Part shown: in pieces, positions 15,679-26,229 of the stretch
Layout: each line of letters starts with the position of its first letter
How positions within the stretch are numbered: position 1 is the stretch's first letter
Assembly: GCF_040907265.1 (NCBI RefSeq)
Contig: NZ_JBFOHP010000002.1
Location: 992,001 to 1,056,000, forward strand
Source: Streptomyces sclerotialus
Lineage (GTDB): Bacteria > Actinomycetota > Actinomycetes > Streptomycetales > Streptomycetaceae
Reading direction: 5' to 3'
DNA length: 64,000 nucleotides
Translations under genes and position numbers: made by a program
The notes under the pieces: model-generated
What the model was told of the DNA's origin: nothing
Databases searched by the model: none
What the model saw: only the letters and a program-made list of their open reading frames with translations

Positions 15679-17607
15679 GTGAGATTCAGACCCAGCCCCC
15701 GCACCCGCAAGATGGCGGTCGGTGCCCTCGCACTGAGTGCGGTCGGCGCGATGAACGCCCCGGCGGTCATCGGCTATGCCTCGCACAAGTACCACGAGTA
15801 CAAGATCAATCAGCCGTCCTACAAGGCACGGTACGGCCACTGGGACCTGGTCGACGTCCCGGAGCGCTACCGGATCAACTCCATCCACGCCGCGCTGCTG
15901 CACACCGGCAAGGTGCTGATGATCGCCGGTTCCGGCAACGACGAGAAGAACTTCGACGCCGGCACCTTCCAGAGCGTGCTGTGGGACCCGGTGAAGAACA
16001 CCTTCAAGGAGATCCACACCCCCAAGGACATGTTCTGCGCCGGCCACGCCCAACTGCCCGGCGGCAAGCTGCTGGTCGCGGGCGGCACCCGCCGGTACGA
16101 GAAGCTCAAGGGCGACGTCACCCGGGCCGGCGGCCTGATGGTCGTCAAGAACGAGGACCCCGACAAGCCCAGGACCCTGCCCAAGGGCACCGTCTTCCGC
16201 AGCCCGAAGGGCGTCGAATACCGCTCGCAGTTCCCGGTGGTCGTGCCGCGCGCCAAGAAGAGCGCCACGCCCGACGGGAGCGGCAAGCTGCGGGTCACGG
16301 CGCGCGAGGCGCGGGTGTTCGTCGAGGCCGTGCGGCGCGGGAAGGCCGGGGTGACCAACGCGGCCGCGCAGTACAGCATCAAGGGGCTCAAGGGCGCGGA
16401 CGCCCGTAACCACTACGGGCTGGCGACCAAGCTCGGCCTGGACAAGAAGGACTTCCAGGGGCTGAAGGACGCGTACGAGTTCGACCCGGTCGCCGAGCGG
16501 TACCTCCGCGTCGACCCGATGCGCGAGGCCCGCTGGTACCCGACCCTGGTGACCCTCAAGAGCGGCAAGGTCCTCGCGGTGTCCGGGCTGGACGACATGG
16601 GTCAGATCATCCCGGGCAAGAACGAGATCTACGACCCGAGGACCCGCAAGTGGTCCAAGGGGCCGAACCGTTACTTCCCGACCTACCCCGCGCTCTTCCT
16701 GACCGGCGACGGCACGCTCTTCTACTCCGGTTCCAACGCCGGCTACGGCCCGGCCGAGAAGGGCCGCGTGCCCGGCATCTGGAACGTGAAGAAGAACACC
16801 TTCACCCCCGTACCGGGACTGCCGCAGCCCGGCCTGACCGAGACCTCGGCGTCCGTGCTGCTGCCGCCCGCCCAGAAGCAGCAGGTCATGCTCCTCGGCG
16901 GAGGCGGCGTCGGCGAGTCCCCGCGGTCCACCGGCCGCACCGCGCTGGTGGACCTGACGGAGAAGAAGCCGCGGTACCGGAACGGACCCGAGCTGTCGGA
17001 GGGCACCCGCTACCTCAACGCGGTGCTCACCCCGGACGACAAGGTGTTCACCAGCAACGGGTCCGGCGACTACCGCGGCAAGGGCGCCAGCGACAACCAC
17101 AAGGCCCAGATCTTCGACCCGCGCACGCGTGCCTTCACCCGGGTCGCCGACCCGGCGGTGGGCCGCAACTACCACTCCGAGGCGCTGCTGCTGCCGGACG
17201 GCCGGATCGCGGTCTTCGGCTCGGACCCGCTCTTCGCGGACCGGGCGAACAGCCGGGGCGGGGAGTTCGAGAAGCGCATCGAGGTCTACACGCCGCCGTA
17301 CCTCTACGCGCGGACGCGGCCCGCGGCGGCGCACGGCCCGGCCGAGGTGGAGCGGGGCGGGACGACCCGCTTCACCGTGGCCGGTGCCGGGAAGGTGCGG
17401 TCCGTCCGGCTGATGCGCCCGAGCGCCGTCACCCATGTCACCGACGTGGAGCAGCGGTCCGTCGCGCTGGACTTCACGCGGCGCGGCGGGACCCTGTCGG
17501 TGAAGGTGCCCAAGAGCTATTCGCTGGTGCCCCGGGGCTGGTACATGCTCTTCCTCACGGACGCGCGGGGGACTCCGTCGCAGGCGAAGTGGGTTCACGT
17601 GAAGTGA
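15679..17607 (+). CDS. glxA: GlxA, galactose-oxidase-like copper radical oxidase
   Basis: The protein has 642 residues from GTG 15679 with a perfect AGGAGG at 15665-15670. An N-terminal signal-anchor (about residues 11-33) puts the enzyme outside the membrane. The body is a kelch beta-propeller followed by an Ig-like C-terminal domain, as in galactose oxidase. Active-site features seen: Cys 120 in DMFCAGH and the GGTRRY tyrosine (140), which could form the Tyr-Cys cofactor; the Tyr-His pair in RNYHSEALLLPDG; and a distal His in PSAVTHVTD. In S. lividans GlxA works with CslA in tip glycan deposition and development, and needs copper delivered to it. The 3' 53 bp overlap the convergent cslZ gene. 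Confidence 0.92.
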   Translation: MRFRPSPRTRKMAVGALALSAVGAMNAPAVIGYASHKYHEYKINQPSYKARYGHWDLVDVPERYRINSIHAALLHTGKVLMIAGSGNDEKNFDAGTFQSVLWDPVKNTFKEIHTPKDMFCAGHAQLPGGKLLVAGGTRRYEKLKGDVTRAGGLMVVKNEDPDKPRTLPKGTVFRSPKGVEYRSQFPVVVPRAKKSATPDGSGKLRVTAREARVFVEAVRRGKAGVTNAAAQYSIKGLKGADARNHYGLATKLGLDKKDFQGLKDAYEFDPVAERYLRVDPMREARWYPTLVTLKSGKVLAVSGLDDMGQIIPGKNEIYDPRTRKWSKGPNRYFPTYPALFLTGDGTLFYSGSNAGYGPAEKGRVPGIWNVKKNTFTPVPGLPQPGLTETSASVLLPPAQKQQVMLLGGGGVGESPRSTGRTALVDLTEKKPRYRNGPELSEGTRYLNAVLTPDDKVFTSNGSGDYRGKGASDNHKAQIFDPRTRAFTRVADPAVGRNYHSEALLLPDGRIAVFGSDPLFADRANSRGGEFEKRIEVYTPPYLYARTRPAAAHGPAEVERGGTTRFTVAGAGKVRSVRLMRPSAVTHVTDVEQRSVALDFTRRGGTLSVKVPKSYSLVPRGWYMLFLTDARGTPSQAKWVHVK

Positions 17608-18733
17608 CCGGGGAGGCGGCCGGCGCCGGTGAGGCAGCTCCGGCGCCGGCCTGCTCCTGTGCCGGCTGCTGCGGAGGCTCCGGCGACGGCCGCTGCGGGG
17701 GCTCCGGTTCCGGCCGCCGTGGCGGCTGCGGTGCCTGCGGGGTCTCCACGGCGCCGCGCACCAGCTGCAGGGCGTAGTCGGTCCACCACTGGCCGGCCGG
17801 CGGCCCGCCGCGGCAGGTGCCGTCCGACTCCCCTGGCCGCTTGACCCACAGGTACGCGTCCACGAGGGGGTGGCCGGTGCGGGTGGTGGGCGGTGTGCCG
17901 AGCGCGCGGTCGGGCGGGTTGCACCAGTTCTCCGCGCCGGTCTCGTGGTCCTGGGTGTCCGGGGGCGGCCCGTTCCCGTTGCGGCTGGTGTCGATCACGT
18001 AGTGGGAGCCGCCGAGCGCCCGGGAGAGCTTGTCGCCGTAGACCTGACTGGCCTCGGTGGTCTGGAAGTTGGAGACGTTGAGCGCGAAGCCGTCGGCGCG
18101 CTTGACGCCTGCCGACGTCAGGTACGTGGCGAGCGCGTCGATGTCCTTGATCCAGGAGGCGTTGCCCGCGTCCACGTAGACGGAAGCGCCGGGGCGCGCC
18201 TTGAGCTTCTCGACCGCCTCGGCCAGCAGTGCCATGCGGTCGGTGCGGGCGCGGTTGCGGCAGCCGGCGACGGTGTGCGGCACCGCGTCCGGTTCCAGCA
18301 CGACGACCGCCTTGCGGCTGCCCAGTCCCTCGGCCAGCCGGGTGACCCACTGGCGGTAGGCGCGGTCGCTGCCGGCGCCGCCCGCCGAGTAGTGGTTGCA
18401 GTCCCGCTGCGGGATGTTGTACGCGACGAAGACCGGCACCTGGCCGTCGCCGGCCGCTTCCTTGGTGATGCGGGCCACGCGGGGCGCGGGGTCGTCCTCG
18501 GTGAGCCAGACGGCCACGGGCCGGTCGGCGATGCGGCGCAGCAGGCCCGCCTCCGCCTCCCGGCCCCGCTCGGCCAGCACCCGCGCCTTGCGGGCGCCCG
18601 CGGAGTCCGGGTCGACCCAGAACCCGGACGGCGGTTTCTCCTCGGGTGCCGCTGCCCAGCACGCGGCGGTCAGCAGCCCGAGCAGCGGCAGCACCCCCAG
18701 GGCCACCCCCATCCGGTCAGTTCGCCGGCTCAT
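17555..18733 (-). CDS. cslZ: CslZ, secreted GH6 (endoglucanase/cellobiohydrolase family) lipoprotein
   Basis: The protein has 392 residues. The signal sequence ends in the lipobox-like LTAAC (Cys about 25). The GH6 core (about residues 36-325) includes VFVAYNIPQRDCNHYSAGG (conserved Y-N-x-P-x-R-DC), VVVLEPDAVPH (catalytic Asp), GNASWI, GFALNVSNF, HYVIDTSRNGNGP and DAYLWVKRPGESDG. GH6 enzymes hydrolyse beta-1,4-glucans with inversion. In the csl locus CslZ is thought to trim the CslA/GlxA product. The last 65 residues are Pro/Glu/Gln/Ala-rich and unstructured, and their codons overlap the end of glxA on the other strand. That tail may be an accident of the missing stop rather than a functional domain. 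Confidence 0.9.
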   Translation of the reverse strand: MSRRTDRMGVALGVLPLLGLLTAACWAAAPEEKPPSGFWVDPDSAGARKARVLAERGREAEAGLLRRIADRPVAVWLTEDDPAPRVARITKEAAGDGQVPVFVAYNIPQRDCNHYSAGGAGSDRAYRQWVTRLAEGLGSRKAVVVLEPDAVPHTVAGCRNRARTDRMALLAEAVEKLKARPGASVYVDAGNASWIKDIDALATYLTSAGVKRADGFALNVSNFQTTEASQVYGDKLSRALGGSHYVIDTSRNGNGPPPDTQDHETGAENWCNPPDRALGTPPTTRTGHPLVDAYLWVKRPGESDGTCRGGPPAGQWWTDYALQLVRGAVETPQAPQPPRRPEPEPPQRPSPEPPQQPAQEQAGAGAASPAPAASPVTSREPTSPATESPARP

Positions 18734-18803
18734 AAGCCGTCCGCCCAGTCATCAGTTCCCCTTCCTTCGCGGTACGTCCCGCGCGGCGCGTCGACCCACA
18801 GAA

Positions 18804-18848
18804 CGGTCATTCCATGTCATACCCTTTCAGACTGACACGGAATGACCG
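18804..18848. terminator. Long imperfect hairpin between the sox operon end and cslZ
   Basis: CGGTCATTCC (18804-18813) pairs with GGAATGACCG (18839-18848), and inside it TGTCA (18815-18819) pairs with TGACA (18833-18837), leaving a 13-nt loop. A CCTTTTGT run follows on the plus strand. Since both neighbouring genes run on the minus strand, this is either the sox terminator or an operator at the cslZ promoter. Confidence 0.5.
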
Positions 18849-18905
18849 CCTTTTGTGGTATTTACTGCCCGGCCGAGGCGGGCGCCGCGCACGAGTGGCG
18901 CACCG

Positions 18906-19535
18906 TCAGGGCACCTCCGGCCGGGCGTACTCGGCCATCGCGTCGATCAGCCAGCGCGCCAGGTGGTCGGCGAAGGAGGAGCGCGGGAGCAGCCGGTAGG
19001 TGTCCTCGGCGGTCCGCCAGAGGATGACGGGGACCGGTCCGAGCTGGGTGGTGACCGCCTGGCCCGGGGTGAAGACACTCGGGTGCAGGTCGAGCGGGCA
19101 GCCCTTGTCGAGGACGTCCCGGGCGGCGGGGCCGCGCAGTTCCACGACGGTCCGGTGGGCGGAGACGTCGACGACGGAGCCGGGCTCGCCCGCCAGCGCC
19201 TCGTGGAGCTCGGCGGTGAACGGCGCCGCGCCGGGCGGCGCGACCACCAGCCACTCGTCGGGCCCGAGCCACAGGGTGGTACGCGGTCCGGCCGGCGCCG
19301 TCTCCCCGCAGTACGCGGGCAGCGCGGCGCCGAGACACTTCTCGATACGCCCGGCGGCGGCCGAGCCCGGCTCGACGCGCAGGCTCACCATGGTGGCGTA
19401 CGGCCACTCGCTGACGGCGACACCGCGCCGCCCGGTGACCGTGGCCTCCCGGAGGCGGTCGGCGAGGTGGGCGAGCGGGCTGCGGCGGAGCGCCGCCGGC
19501 CCGGTGGCGGTGTCGGTGAAGGTCGGCTCAGCCAT
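18906..19535 (-). CDS. soxG: Sarcosine oxidase gamma subunit
   Basis: The protein has 209 residues. The sequence [20 protein letters not shown] near the N-terminus, [15 protein letters not shown] in the middle and [20 protein letters not shown] match SoxG of the heterotetrameric enzyme, a fold related to part of the T-protein. SoxG caps the alpha-beta core. It is the last gene of the glyA-soxBDAG operon and overlaps soxA by 8 bp, so it is translationally coupled. About 170 bp separates it from cslZ. Confidence 0.9.
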   Translation of the reverse strand: MAEPTFTDTATGPAALRRSPLAHLADRLREATVTGRRGVAVSEWPYATMVSLRVEPGSAAAGRIEKCLGAALPAYCGETAPAGPRTTLWLGPDEWLVVAPPGAAPFTAELHEALAGEPGSVVDVSAHRTVVELRGPAARDVLDKGCPLDLHPSVFTPGQAVTTQLGPVPVILWRTAEDTYRLLPRSSFADHLARWLIDAMAEYARPEVP

Positions 19536-22419
19536 CGCGCTTGGTCCCTTCGGGGTCGTAGAGGACGGGTCCGGTCACCTCGACGGGTACGAGGTCGTCG
19601 CCGACGACGGCGAGCAGGGTGTCGCCGATCCGGTCCCGTCCCGACTTCACCAGTGCCAGGCCGAACGGGCGGCCGAGCGCCGGGCTGTAGTAGGCGGAGG
19701 TGACATGGCCGAGCATGGGGACCGGGCCGGCCTCCGGCGTCACGGGGACGCCCTGGTCGACGAGCTGGGTGCCTTCGGGCAGCCGGGTGGTGCGGTCGGT
19801 GGGCAGCAGCCCGACCAGGTGCTTGCGGTCGGTGCGTGCGGTGTCGGGACGGGTGAAGGAGCGCTTGCCGATGAAGTCCTTCAGCTTGGAGACCACCCAG
19901 TCCATCCCGGCGTCCTGCGGGGTGACCGTGCCGTCGGTGTCCTGGCCGACGATGATGAAGCCCTTCTCGGCCCGCAGCACGTGCATGGTCTCGGTGCCGT
20001 ACGGGGTGATGCCGTACGGGCGGCCCGCGTCGTGCACCTCGTCCCAGACCGCCCTGCCGTACCAGGACGAGACGTTGATCTCGAAGGCCAGCTCGCCGGA
20101 GAAGGAGATCCGGCAGATGCGGGCCGGCACGCCGGAGGCGAGGGTGGTCTCGCGGAAGGTCATGAAGGGGAAGGCGTCGTTGGAGACGTCCAGGCCGGGC
20201 GCCACCTGCGCGATGACGTCGCGGGACTTCGGGCCGACGACCGCGACGGTGGTCCACTCCTCGGTGACCGAGGTGCACTTGACGTCCAGCTCGGGCCACT
20301 CGGTCTGCAGCCACTCCTCCAGCCAGTCCAGTACGGCGGCGGCGTTGCCGGTCGTGGTGGTCATGAAGTAGCGGTCCTCGGCGATCCGGAGGGTCACCCC
20401 GTCATCGAAGATCATCCCGTCCGGCTTGCACATCACGCCGTAGCGCGCGAAGCCGGGCTTCAGCTTCTTGAAGCCGTTGGTGTAGATCCGGTTGAGGAAT
20501 TCGCCGGCGTCGGCTCCCCATATCTCGATCTTGCCGAGGGTGGAGGCGTCCATGAAGGCGACGCCCTCGCGGGCCGCGCGGCACTCGCGCTCCACCGCGG
20601 CGGCCATGTCCTCGCCGGGCCGCGGGTAGTACCACGGCCGCTTCCACTGCCCGACGTCCTCGAACTCCGCGCCCTGCTCGACGTGCCAGTCGTGGACCGC
20701 GGTCCGGCGCACCGGGTCGAAGAGCTCGCCGCGCTCGCGCCCGGCCAGGGCGGCGAAGGCGACGGGGGTGTAGGGCGCGCGGTAGGTGGTCGTGCCGATG
20801 TCACCGGGCGAGACGGGCGCGCTGCCCTCCTTCAGCAGCTCGCCGATGACGCCGATGGCGTTGACGCCGGAGGTCTTGCCCTGGTCGTTGGCGGTGCCGA
20901 GCGAGGTGTACCGCTTGACGTGCTCGGCGCCGCGCATCCCGGCCCCGGTGGAGCGCCGCACGTCGGCGACGGTGACGTCCCGCTGGAGGTCGACGAAGTG
21001 GGTGTCCCAGGCGCCCGGGTCGTCCCCCTCACCAGGGACGAGCCAGACGGCGCGTACCGGCGCGGGCTGTTCCGGTGTCCGCGCGTCGGGCACGGCGGTC
21101 ATGAACCCCGCCTCCGTGGCGGCCAGTGCGCCGGCCCGCGCCCCGTCCGCGACGCAGTCCGCCAGGCCGTACGTCCCGCACACCGCGCCCGCGAGGTGCT
21201 GGCCGCCCACCGCGCCGTCGGGCACGAAGCCGGCCAGGCCCTCGTCCCAGCGCAGCTTCCCCTGCCGCTGGCTGTGCAGGTGGACGACGGGACTCCAGCC
21301 GCCGGAGACCGCGAGCAGATCGCAGTCGAAGGACCGGGCGGGGCCGGTCAGCCGCCCGTCCTCCGCCGGCTCCCGTACGGTGACGCCGGTCAGCCGCGGG
21401 TCTCCGGCGGTGCCGGTCACCACGCTGCCGGTCAGCACCTCGACACCGGTCTCCGTGGCGAACTCCCCCGCCAGGTCGGTTAGTTCGGTGCGGGTGTCGA
21501 CGACCGCCGCCACCTCGACACCGGCCGCGTAGAGGTCGGCCGCCGTCTCGTAGGCGCTGTCGTTGGTGGTGGCGACGACGACGCGGGCGCCGGGGGCCAC
21601 GGCGTACCGGTTGACGTACGTCCGGACGGCGGAGGCGAGCATGACGCCGGGGCGGTCGTTGTCGGCGAAGACCAGCGGCCGTTCGTGGGCGCCGGTGGCC
21701 AGCACGACCCGCGCCGCCCTGATGTGCCACAGCCGCTGCCGTGAGACGCCCTCGGGCGCCTGGGAGCCGAGGTGGTCGGTGCGGCGCTGCACCGCGAGCA
21801 CGTAGTTGTCGTCGTACGAGCCGAAGGCGGTGGTGCGGGTGAGCACGGTCGTCTCAGGCGCCGCGTCCAGCGCGGCCAGGGTCTCCCGCACCCAGGCGAG
21901 GGCGCCCCGGCCGTCGACCGTCTGCCCGCGCCCGGAGAGCAACGAGCCCCCGGCTTCCGGCTGTTCGTCGAGGAGGACGACCCGGGCGCCGGTGGCCGAG
22001 GCGGTGGCGGCGGCCGCGAGTCCGGCCGGCCCGGCACCGATGACCAGGACGTCGGTGTGGACGTACTTCTTGTCGTAGACGGCCGTGTCGGGCGTCGGGT
22101 CGAGCCGCCCCTGGCCGGAGAGCGTGGTGGCGGCCAGGCCGTCGTACAGCTCGACGGTGGTGGCCGGGAGCATGCCCTCGGAGCACGGCCCGGCGAGCTG
22201 GAGGAGCGCGTTGGGCTCCTCGACGCCGGCGGCGGTGATGCCGCGGGGACGGCCGCGGTAGATCGAGGGCGCGGCCTCGACGATGCCGGAGGCCAGCAGC
22301 GCGGAGGCGACGGTGTCGCCCGGATGGCCGGTCAGTTCGCGTCCGTCGACGGTGAAGCGGAGCGTGGTGGCGCGGTCGACGCGGCCCCCGTAGGGGAGGC
22401 GGCGGTGCTGGTCGGTCAT
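19528..22419 (-). CDS. soxA: Sarcosine oxidase alpha subunit
   Basis: The protein has 963 residues from ATG 22419, which overlaps the soxD stop in ATGA; the frame continues further 5' but that part lies inside soxD. Domains: N-terminal 2Fe-2S-ferredoxin-like fold ([20 protein letters not shown], about 20-100); NAD-binding [20 protein letters not shown] near residue 140; pyridine-nucleotide oxidoreductase domain to about residue 560; and a C-terminal aminomethyltransferase-like domain that binds tetrahydrofolate (from about residue 580, with [20 protein letters not shown]). The heterotetramer oxidises sarcosine to glycine, with formaldehyde captured as 5,10-methylene-THF. That product feeds the neighbouring glyA step. 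Confidence 0.93.
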   Translation of the reverse strand: MTDQHRRLPYGGRVDRATTLRFTVDGRELTGHPGDTVASALLASGIVEAAPSIYRGRPRGITAAGVEEPNALLQLAGPCSEGMLPATTVELYDGLAATTLSGQGRLDPTPDTAVYDKKYVHTDVLVIGAGPAGLAAAATASATGARVVLLDEQPEAGGSLLSGRGQTVDGRGALAWVRETLAALDAAPETTVLTRTTAFGSYDDNYVLAVQRRTDHLGSQAPEGVSRQRLWHIRAARVVLATGAHERPLVFADNDRPGVMLASAVRTYVNRYAVAPGARVVVATTNDSAYETAADLYAAGVEVAAVVDTRTELTDLAGEFATETGVEVLTGSVVTGTAGDPRLTGVTVREPAEDGRLTGPARSFDCDLLAVSGGWSPVVHLHSQRQGKLRWDEGLAGFVPDGAVGGQHLAGAVCGTYGLADCVADGARAGALAATEAGFMTAVPDARTPEQPAPVRAVWLVPGEGDDPGAWDTHFVDLQRDVTVADVRRSTGAGMRGAEHVKRYTSLGTANDQGKTSGVNAIGVIGELLKEGSAPVSPGDIGTTTYRAPYTPVAFAALAGRERGELFDPVRRTAVHDWHVEQGAEFEDVGQWKRPWYYPRPGEDMAAAVERECRAAREGVAFMDASTLGKIEIWGADAGEFLNRIYTNGFKKLKPGFARYGVMCKPDGMIFDDGVTLRIAEDRYFMTTTTGNAAAVLDWLEEWLQTEWPELDVKCTSVTEEWTTVAVVGPKSRDVIAQVAPGLDVSNDAFPFMTFRETTLASGVPARICRISFSGELAFEINVSSWYGRAVWDEVHDAGRPYGITPYGTETMHVLRAEKGFIIVGQDTDGTVTPQDAGMDWVVSKLKDFIGKRSFTRPDTARTDRKHLVGLLPTDRTTRLPEGTQLVDQGVPVTPEAGPVPMLGHVTSAYYSPALGRPFGLALVKSGRDRIGDTLLAVVGDDLVPVEVTGPVLYDPEGTKRDG

Positions 22420-22712
22420 CGGGTCCCTCCCTCGGACAGGACGTCGGGGCGCGGCTCGTCGAGCCGGTAGGTGGCCAGCACCTGGTAGGTGGCGGTGTCG
22501 CGGACGGCGTTGAACCAGCGGCGGCAGCCGGTCGCGTGCATCCACCGCTCGGCGAAGGGACCCTTGGGGTTGTCGCGGTAGAAGACGTACTCGGCCCACT
22601 GCCGGTCGTCGAGCGCGTGCGGGTCACCGGGGTAGGGGACGTGGGCCTGGCCCCCGTAGTGGAATTCGGTCTCGTCGCGGGGACCGCACCATGGGCAGTT
22701 CAGTCGGAGCAC
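22416..22712 (-). CDS. soxD: Sarcosine oxidase delta subunit
   Basis: The protein has 98 residues. The N-terminal [19 protein letters not shown] and the later [10 protein letters not shown] supply the Cys-x2-Cys...His-x3-Cys set that binds structural zinc in Sox[20 protein letters not shown] is also a family signature. It starts 12 bp after the soxB stop and its stop overlaps the soxA start (ATGA), consistent with stoichiometric co-translation of the tetramer. Confidence 0.92.
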   Translation of the reverse strand: MLRLNCPWCGPRDETEFHYGGQAHVPYPGDPHALDDRQWAEYVFYRDNPKGPFAERWMHATGCRRWFNAVRDTATYQVLATYRLDEPRPDVLSEGGTR

Positions 22713-22724
22713 CGTGCCGTCCTC

Positions 22725-23945
22725 TCAGTGGGCCACGGCGGCGGCGCCGTGTTCGTCGATCAGGGCGCCCGTGACGAAGCGGTCGAGGGCGAAGGGGGCG
22801 TTGAGCGGGTGCGGGGAGCCGGTCGCGATGGTGTGCGCGAAGGTCCAGCCGGCGGCCGGGGTGGCCTTGAAACCGCCGGTGCCCCAGCCGCAGTTGACGT
22901 ACATGCCGTCCACCGGTGTGGTGGAGATGATCGGCGAGGCGTCGGGGGTGACGTCGACGATGCCGCCCCAGGTGCGCAGCACGTGCGCCCGCGCGAAGAC
23001 GGGGAAGAGCTCGACGGCGGCGGCCATCTGCTGCTCGATGACGTGGAAGGCGCCGCGCTGCCCGTACCCGTTGTAGGAGTCGACGCCCGCGCCCATCACC
23101 AGCTCGCCCTTGTGCGCCTGCGAGACGTAGACGTGCACGTGGTTGGACATCACGACGGTCGGGTGGACCGGTTCGTGGAGTTCGGAGACCAGGGCCTGGA
23201 GGGGGTGGGACTGCACCGGGAGGCGGAAACCGGCCTTCTCGGCGAGGACGCTGCTGTGACCGGCGGCCGCGAGGCCGACCCGGCCGGCGTTGATGCGGCC
23301 GCGGTCGGTCTCCACGCCGACGACCCGGCCGCCGTCCTTCACGAAGCCGGTGACCTCGCAGTGCTGGATGATGTCGACGCCCAGTTCGTCGGCGCGGCGG
23401 GCCAGCGCCCAGGCGACGTGGTCGTGCTTGGCGATGCCGGCCCGCGGCTGGTAGGTGCCGCCGAGTACGGGGTAGCGGGTGTCGCGGGAGACGTTGAGGA
23501 TCGGGCAGACCTCCGCGACCTCCTCCGGGCCCAGCCACTCGGCGTCCACGCCGTTGAGCTTGTTGGCGCCCACCCGGCGGACGCCTTCGCGTACGTCCTG
23601 GAGGGTGTGCGCGAGGTTGAGGACGCCGCGCTGGCTGAACAGGAAGTCGTAGTCCAGCTCGGCGGGCAGGCCCTCCCACAGCTTGAGCGCGTGCTCGTAG
23701 ATCCCCGCGCTCTCGTCCCAGAGGTAGTTGGAGCGGATGATGGTGGTGTTGCGGGCCATGTTGCCGCCCGCGAGCCAGCCCTTCTCCAGGACGGCGACGT
23801 TCGTGATGCCGTGGACGGTGGCGAGGTAGTAGGCGGTGGCCAGGCCGTGTCCGCCGCCGCCCACGATGACCACGTCGTAGGAGGAGCGGGGCTCGGGGTT
23901 GCGCCAGAGGTGGGCGGGGTGCTCGGGCAGCGGTGTCGTGCTCAT
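22725..23945 (-). CDS. soxB: Sarcosine oxidase beta subunit
   Basis: The protein has 406 residues from ATG 23945, which overlaps the glyA stop (ATGA). An N-terminal FAD-binding Rossmann motif, [19 protein letters not shown], is followed by [20 protein letters not shown], the SoxB segment carrying the covalent FMN-site His/Arg region in related enzymes. The C-terminal [20 protein letters not shown] is typical of DAAO-fold oxidases. The beta subunit holds the sarcosine oxidation site with FAD and covalent FMN. Confidence 0.93.
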   Translation of the reverse strand: MSTTPLPEHPAHLWRNPEPRSSYDVVIVGGGGHGLATAYYLATVHGITNVAVLEKGWLAGGNMARNTTIIRSNYLWDESAGIYEHALKLWEGLPAELDYDFLFSQRGVLNLAHTLQDVREGVRRVGANKLNGVDAEWLGPEEVAEVCPILNVSRDTRYPVLGGTYQPRAGIAKHDHVAWALARRADELGVDIIQHCEVTGFVKDGGRVVGVETDRGRINAGRVGLAAAGHSSVLAEKAGFRLPVQSHPLQALVSELHEPVHPTVVMSNHVHVYVSQAHKGELVMGAGVDSYNGYGQRGAFHVIEQQMAAAVELFPVFARAHVLRTWGGIVDVTPDASPIISTTPVDGMYVNCGWGTGGFKATPAAGWTFAHTIATGSPHPLNAPFALDRFVTGALIDEHGAAAVAH

Positions 23946-25240
23946 ACGGTGGCTCCGTCCAGGCCCGGGTACAGGGGGAACTTCTGCGCGAGCGCGGTGA
24001 CGCGGCCGCGCAGCGCGGCGGTCCGCTCCTCGTCGGGCTCGTCCTTGAGCGTCTGCGCGATGATGTCGGCGACCTCGCGGAACTCCTCCCGGCCGAAGCC
24101 GCGGGTGGCGAGCGCCGGGGTGCCGATGCGCAGGCCGGAGGAGACCATCGGCGGGCGGGGGTCGAAGGGGACGGCGTTGCGGTTGACGGTGATGCCGATG
24201 CGGTGCAGCCGGTCCTCGCCCTGCTGCCCGTCGAGCGCTGAGGCGCGCAGGTCGACGAGGACGAGATGCACCTCGGTGCCGCCGGTGAGGACGGAGACGC
24301 CGGTCTCGGCGACGTCGTCGGCGAGCAGCCGCCCGGCGAGGATGCGGGCACCCTCCAGCGTCCGCCGCTGCCGTTCCTTGAACTCCTCGGAGGCGGCGAC
24401 CTTGAACGCCACGGCCTTGGCGGCGATCACATGCTCCAGCGGGCCGCCCTGCTGACCGGGGAAGACCGCCGAGTTGATCTTCTTGGCGAGCGCCGCCTTG
24501 GAGAGGATCACGCCGCCGCGCGGGCCGCCGAGCGTCTTGTGGGTGGTCGTGGTGACGACATCGGCGTACGGGACGGGGCTGGGGTGCAGCCCGGCGGCGA
24601 CGAGCCCGGCGAAGTGCGCCATGTCGACCATCAGGTACGCGCCGACCTCGTCCGCGATCCGGCGGAAGGCGGCGAAGTCCAGCTGGCGCGGGTAGGCCGA
24701 CCAGCCCGCGACGATCATCTTCGGCCGGTGTTCGCGGGCGAGTGCCGCGACCTCGTCCATGTCGATGCGCAGGTCGTCCTTGCTGACGTGGTACGGGACG
24801 ACGTTGTAGAGCTTGCCGGAGAAGTTGATGCGCATGCCGTGGGTGAGGTGACCGCCGTGCGCGAGGTCCAGGCCGAGGATGGTGTCACCGGGCTGGAGCA
24901 GCGCGAACATGGCGGCCGCGTTGGCCTGCGCGCCGGAGTGCGGCTGGACGTTGGCGGCCTCGGCCCCGAAGAGCTCCTTGACCCGGTCCCTGGCCAGCTG
25001 CTCGACGACGTCGACGTGCTCGCAGCCGCCGTAGTAGCGGCGGCCCGGGTAGCCCTCGGCGTACTTGTTGGTGAGGACCGAGCCCTGGGCCTCCATGACG
25101 GCGGCCGGAGCGAAGTTCTCCGACGCGATCATTTCGAGGGTGGACTGCTGACGGTGGAGTTCGGCGTCGACAGCGGCCGCGACCTCGGGGTCGAGCGCGC
25201 CGAGCGGGGAGATAAGGGCGTTCGTAGGGTTCGCTGTCAT
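23942..25240 (-). CDS. glyA: Serine hydroxymethyltransferase
   Basis: The protein has 432 residues from ATG 25240 with AGGAG upstream. It has [11 protein letters not shown] and [15 protein letters not shown] near the N-terminus, [14 protein letters not shown], and the PLP-lysine motif [15 protein letters not shown]. It interconverts serine plus THF with glycine plus 5,10-methylene-THF. As first gene of the sarcosine oxidase operon it can combine the glycine and methylene-THF made by Sox into serine, so it is likely a catabolic isoform distinct from a housekeeping glyA elsewhere. Expression is probably set by the divergent GntR regulator. Confidence 0.94.
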   Translation of the reverse strand: MTANPTNALISPLGALDPEVAAAVDAELHRQQSTLEMIASENFAPAAVMEAQGSVLTNKYAEGYPGRRYYGGCEHVDVVEQLARDRVKELFGAEAANVQPHSGAQANAAAMFALLQPGDTILGLDLAHGGHLTHGMRINFSGKLYNVVPYHVSKDDLRIDMDEVAALAREHRPKMIVAGWSAYPRQLDFAAFRRIADEVGAYLMVDMAHFAGLVAAGLHPSPVPYADVVTTTTHKTLGGPRGGVILSKAALAKKINSAVFPGQQGGPLEHVIAAKAVAFKVAASEEFKERQRRTLEGARILAGRLLADDVAETGVSVLTGGTEVHLVLVDLRASALDGQQGEDRLHRIGITVNRNAVPFDPRPPMVSSGLRIGTPALATRGFGREEFREVADIIAQTLKDEPDEERTAALRGRVTALAQKFPLYPGLDGATV

Positions 25241-25271
25241 GGCGCACTCCTAGAATCCAGTTGAAGAGCAA

Positions 25272-25283
25272 CTGATATATCAG
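25272..25283. promoter_or_regulatory. Perfect palindromic operator between glyA and the GntR gene
   Basis: CTGATATATCAG is a perfect 12-bp palindrome in the 93-bp divergent gap, 32 bp before the glyA start and 51 bp before the regulator start. GntR/FadR proteins typically bind short AT-centred palindromes, so this is the likely site for the divergent regulator and could overlap the -10 of either promoter. Confidence 0.65.
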
Positions 25284-25333
25284 GCTGTGCGGTAAGGTAT
25301 GGGAGTCCGGAGAACAGGTCAAGAGGTGCCTTC

Positions 25334-25993
25334 ATGAGCGCTGCCGAATTGCGTACCGAGGAGCTCTCGCTCGCCGAGCAGGCCTACCGCGCCATCCGTG
25401 ACCGGCTGGTCATGCTGGACATCCGGCCCGGCGCCCCGATCAACGAGGACCAGCTCTCCCAGTCCCTCGGCTTCGGCCGCACCCCCGTGCGCGAGGCGCT
25501 CAAACGACTCCAGTACGAGCGGCTGATCGCCACGTTCCCCCGCCGCGGCACCTTCGCCACCGAGGTCAACATCACCGACCTCGCGCACATCTCCGAGGTC
25601 CGCCGGCAGCTGGAGCCGATGGCCGCCGCGCAGGCGGCCCGGCGCGCCACCGACGGCGACCGGACCCGGCTGACCGGCCTGCTGCGCGAGCTGGAGAGCG
25701 CCGACGAGCAGGGCCACGGCCCGGACGGCCTGATGCGCCTGGACCTGGCGGTGCACCGCGCGATCTACGCCGCCACGCACAATCCGTACCTGGAGGACAC
25801 CCTCGTGCGGTACGACAACCTCGCCACCCGTGTGTGGTGCCTCTTCGTCGACCGCCTGCCCGGCATGGCGGGCCACATCGGCGAGCACGGCCCACTGATC
25901 CGCACCATCACGGCCGCCGACCCGGACAAGGCCGCCGAGCTGGCCCGCAGCCATGTCGAGGGCTTCGAGCGGGCGATCCGCGCGGCCATCTGA
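25334..25993 (+). CDS. GntR family (FadR/FCD subfamily) regulator of the sarcosine operon
   Basis: The protein has 219 residues. The winged helix (about 12-75) reads AEQAYRAIRDRLVMLDIRPG, then DQLSQSLGFGRTPVREALKR, a textbook GntR domain. An FCD domain follows with D-x3-H...H metal-site features: RLDLAVHRAIYAATHNPYLE, GEHGPLIRTITAADP and ARSHVEGFERAI. FadR-type regulators with this C-terminus bind carboxylic acids, often through Zn or Ni. It is divergent from glyA-soxBDAG, so it probably responds to sarcosine, glycine or a related ligand, inferred from position. Confidence 0.9.
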   Translation: MSAAELRTEELSLAEQAYRAIRDRLVMLDIRPGAPINEDQLSQSLGFGRTPVREALKRLQYERLIATFPRRGTFATEVNITDLAHISEVRRQLEPMAAAQAARRATDGDRTRLTGLLRELESADEQGHGPDGLMRLDLAVHRAIYAATHNPYLEDTLVRYDNLATRVWCLFVDRLPGMAGHIGEHGPLIRTITAADPDKAAELARSHVEGFERAIRAAI

Positions 25994-26229
25994 GAGCCTG
26001 TGTCATGACCCCGGCCGGGGGCACGGACTCGACACTCCGGTCCGTGATGTTCTGACCTTGGTTTCCCTGGGGCGGTACGGCTTTGGGACCGTGTACGCAA
26101 GGGGACCGGGGGAACTCGACAGCACCGCGCGGCAGTGGCCTGCGGCGCGGCGGGGCCCGGCGGCGACGGTCCACCGTCGAGCCACAGCGCGGCGGACTGC
26201 CCCGCGCCGGACCAGTCGAGGTGACCCTC

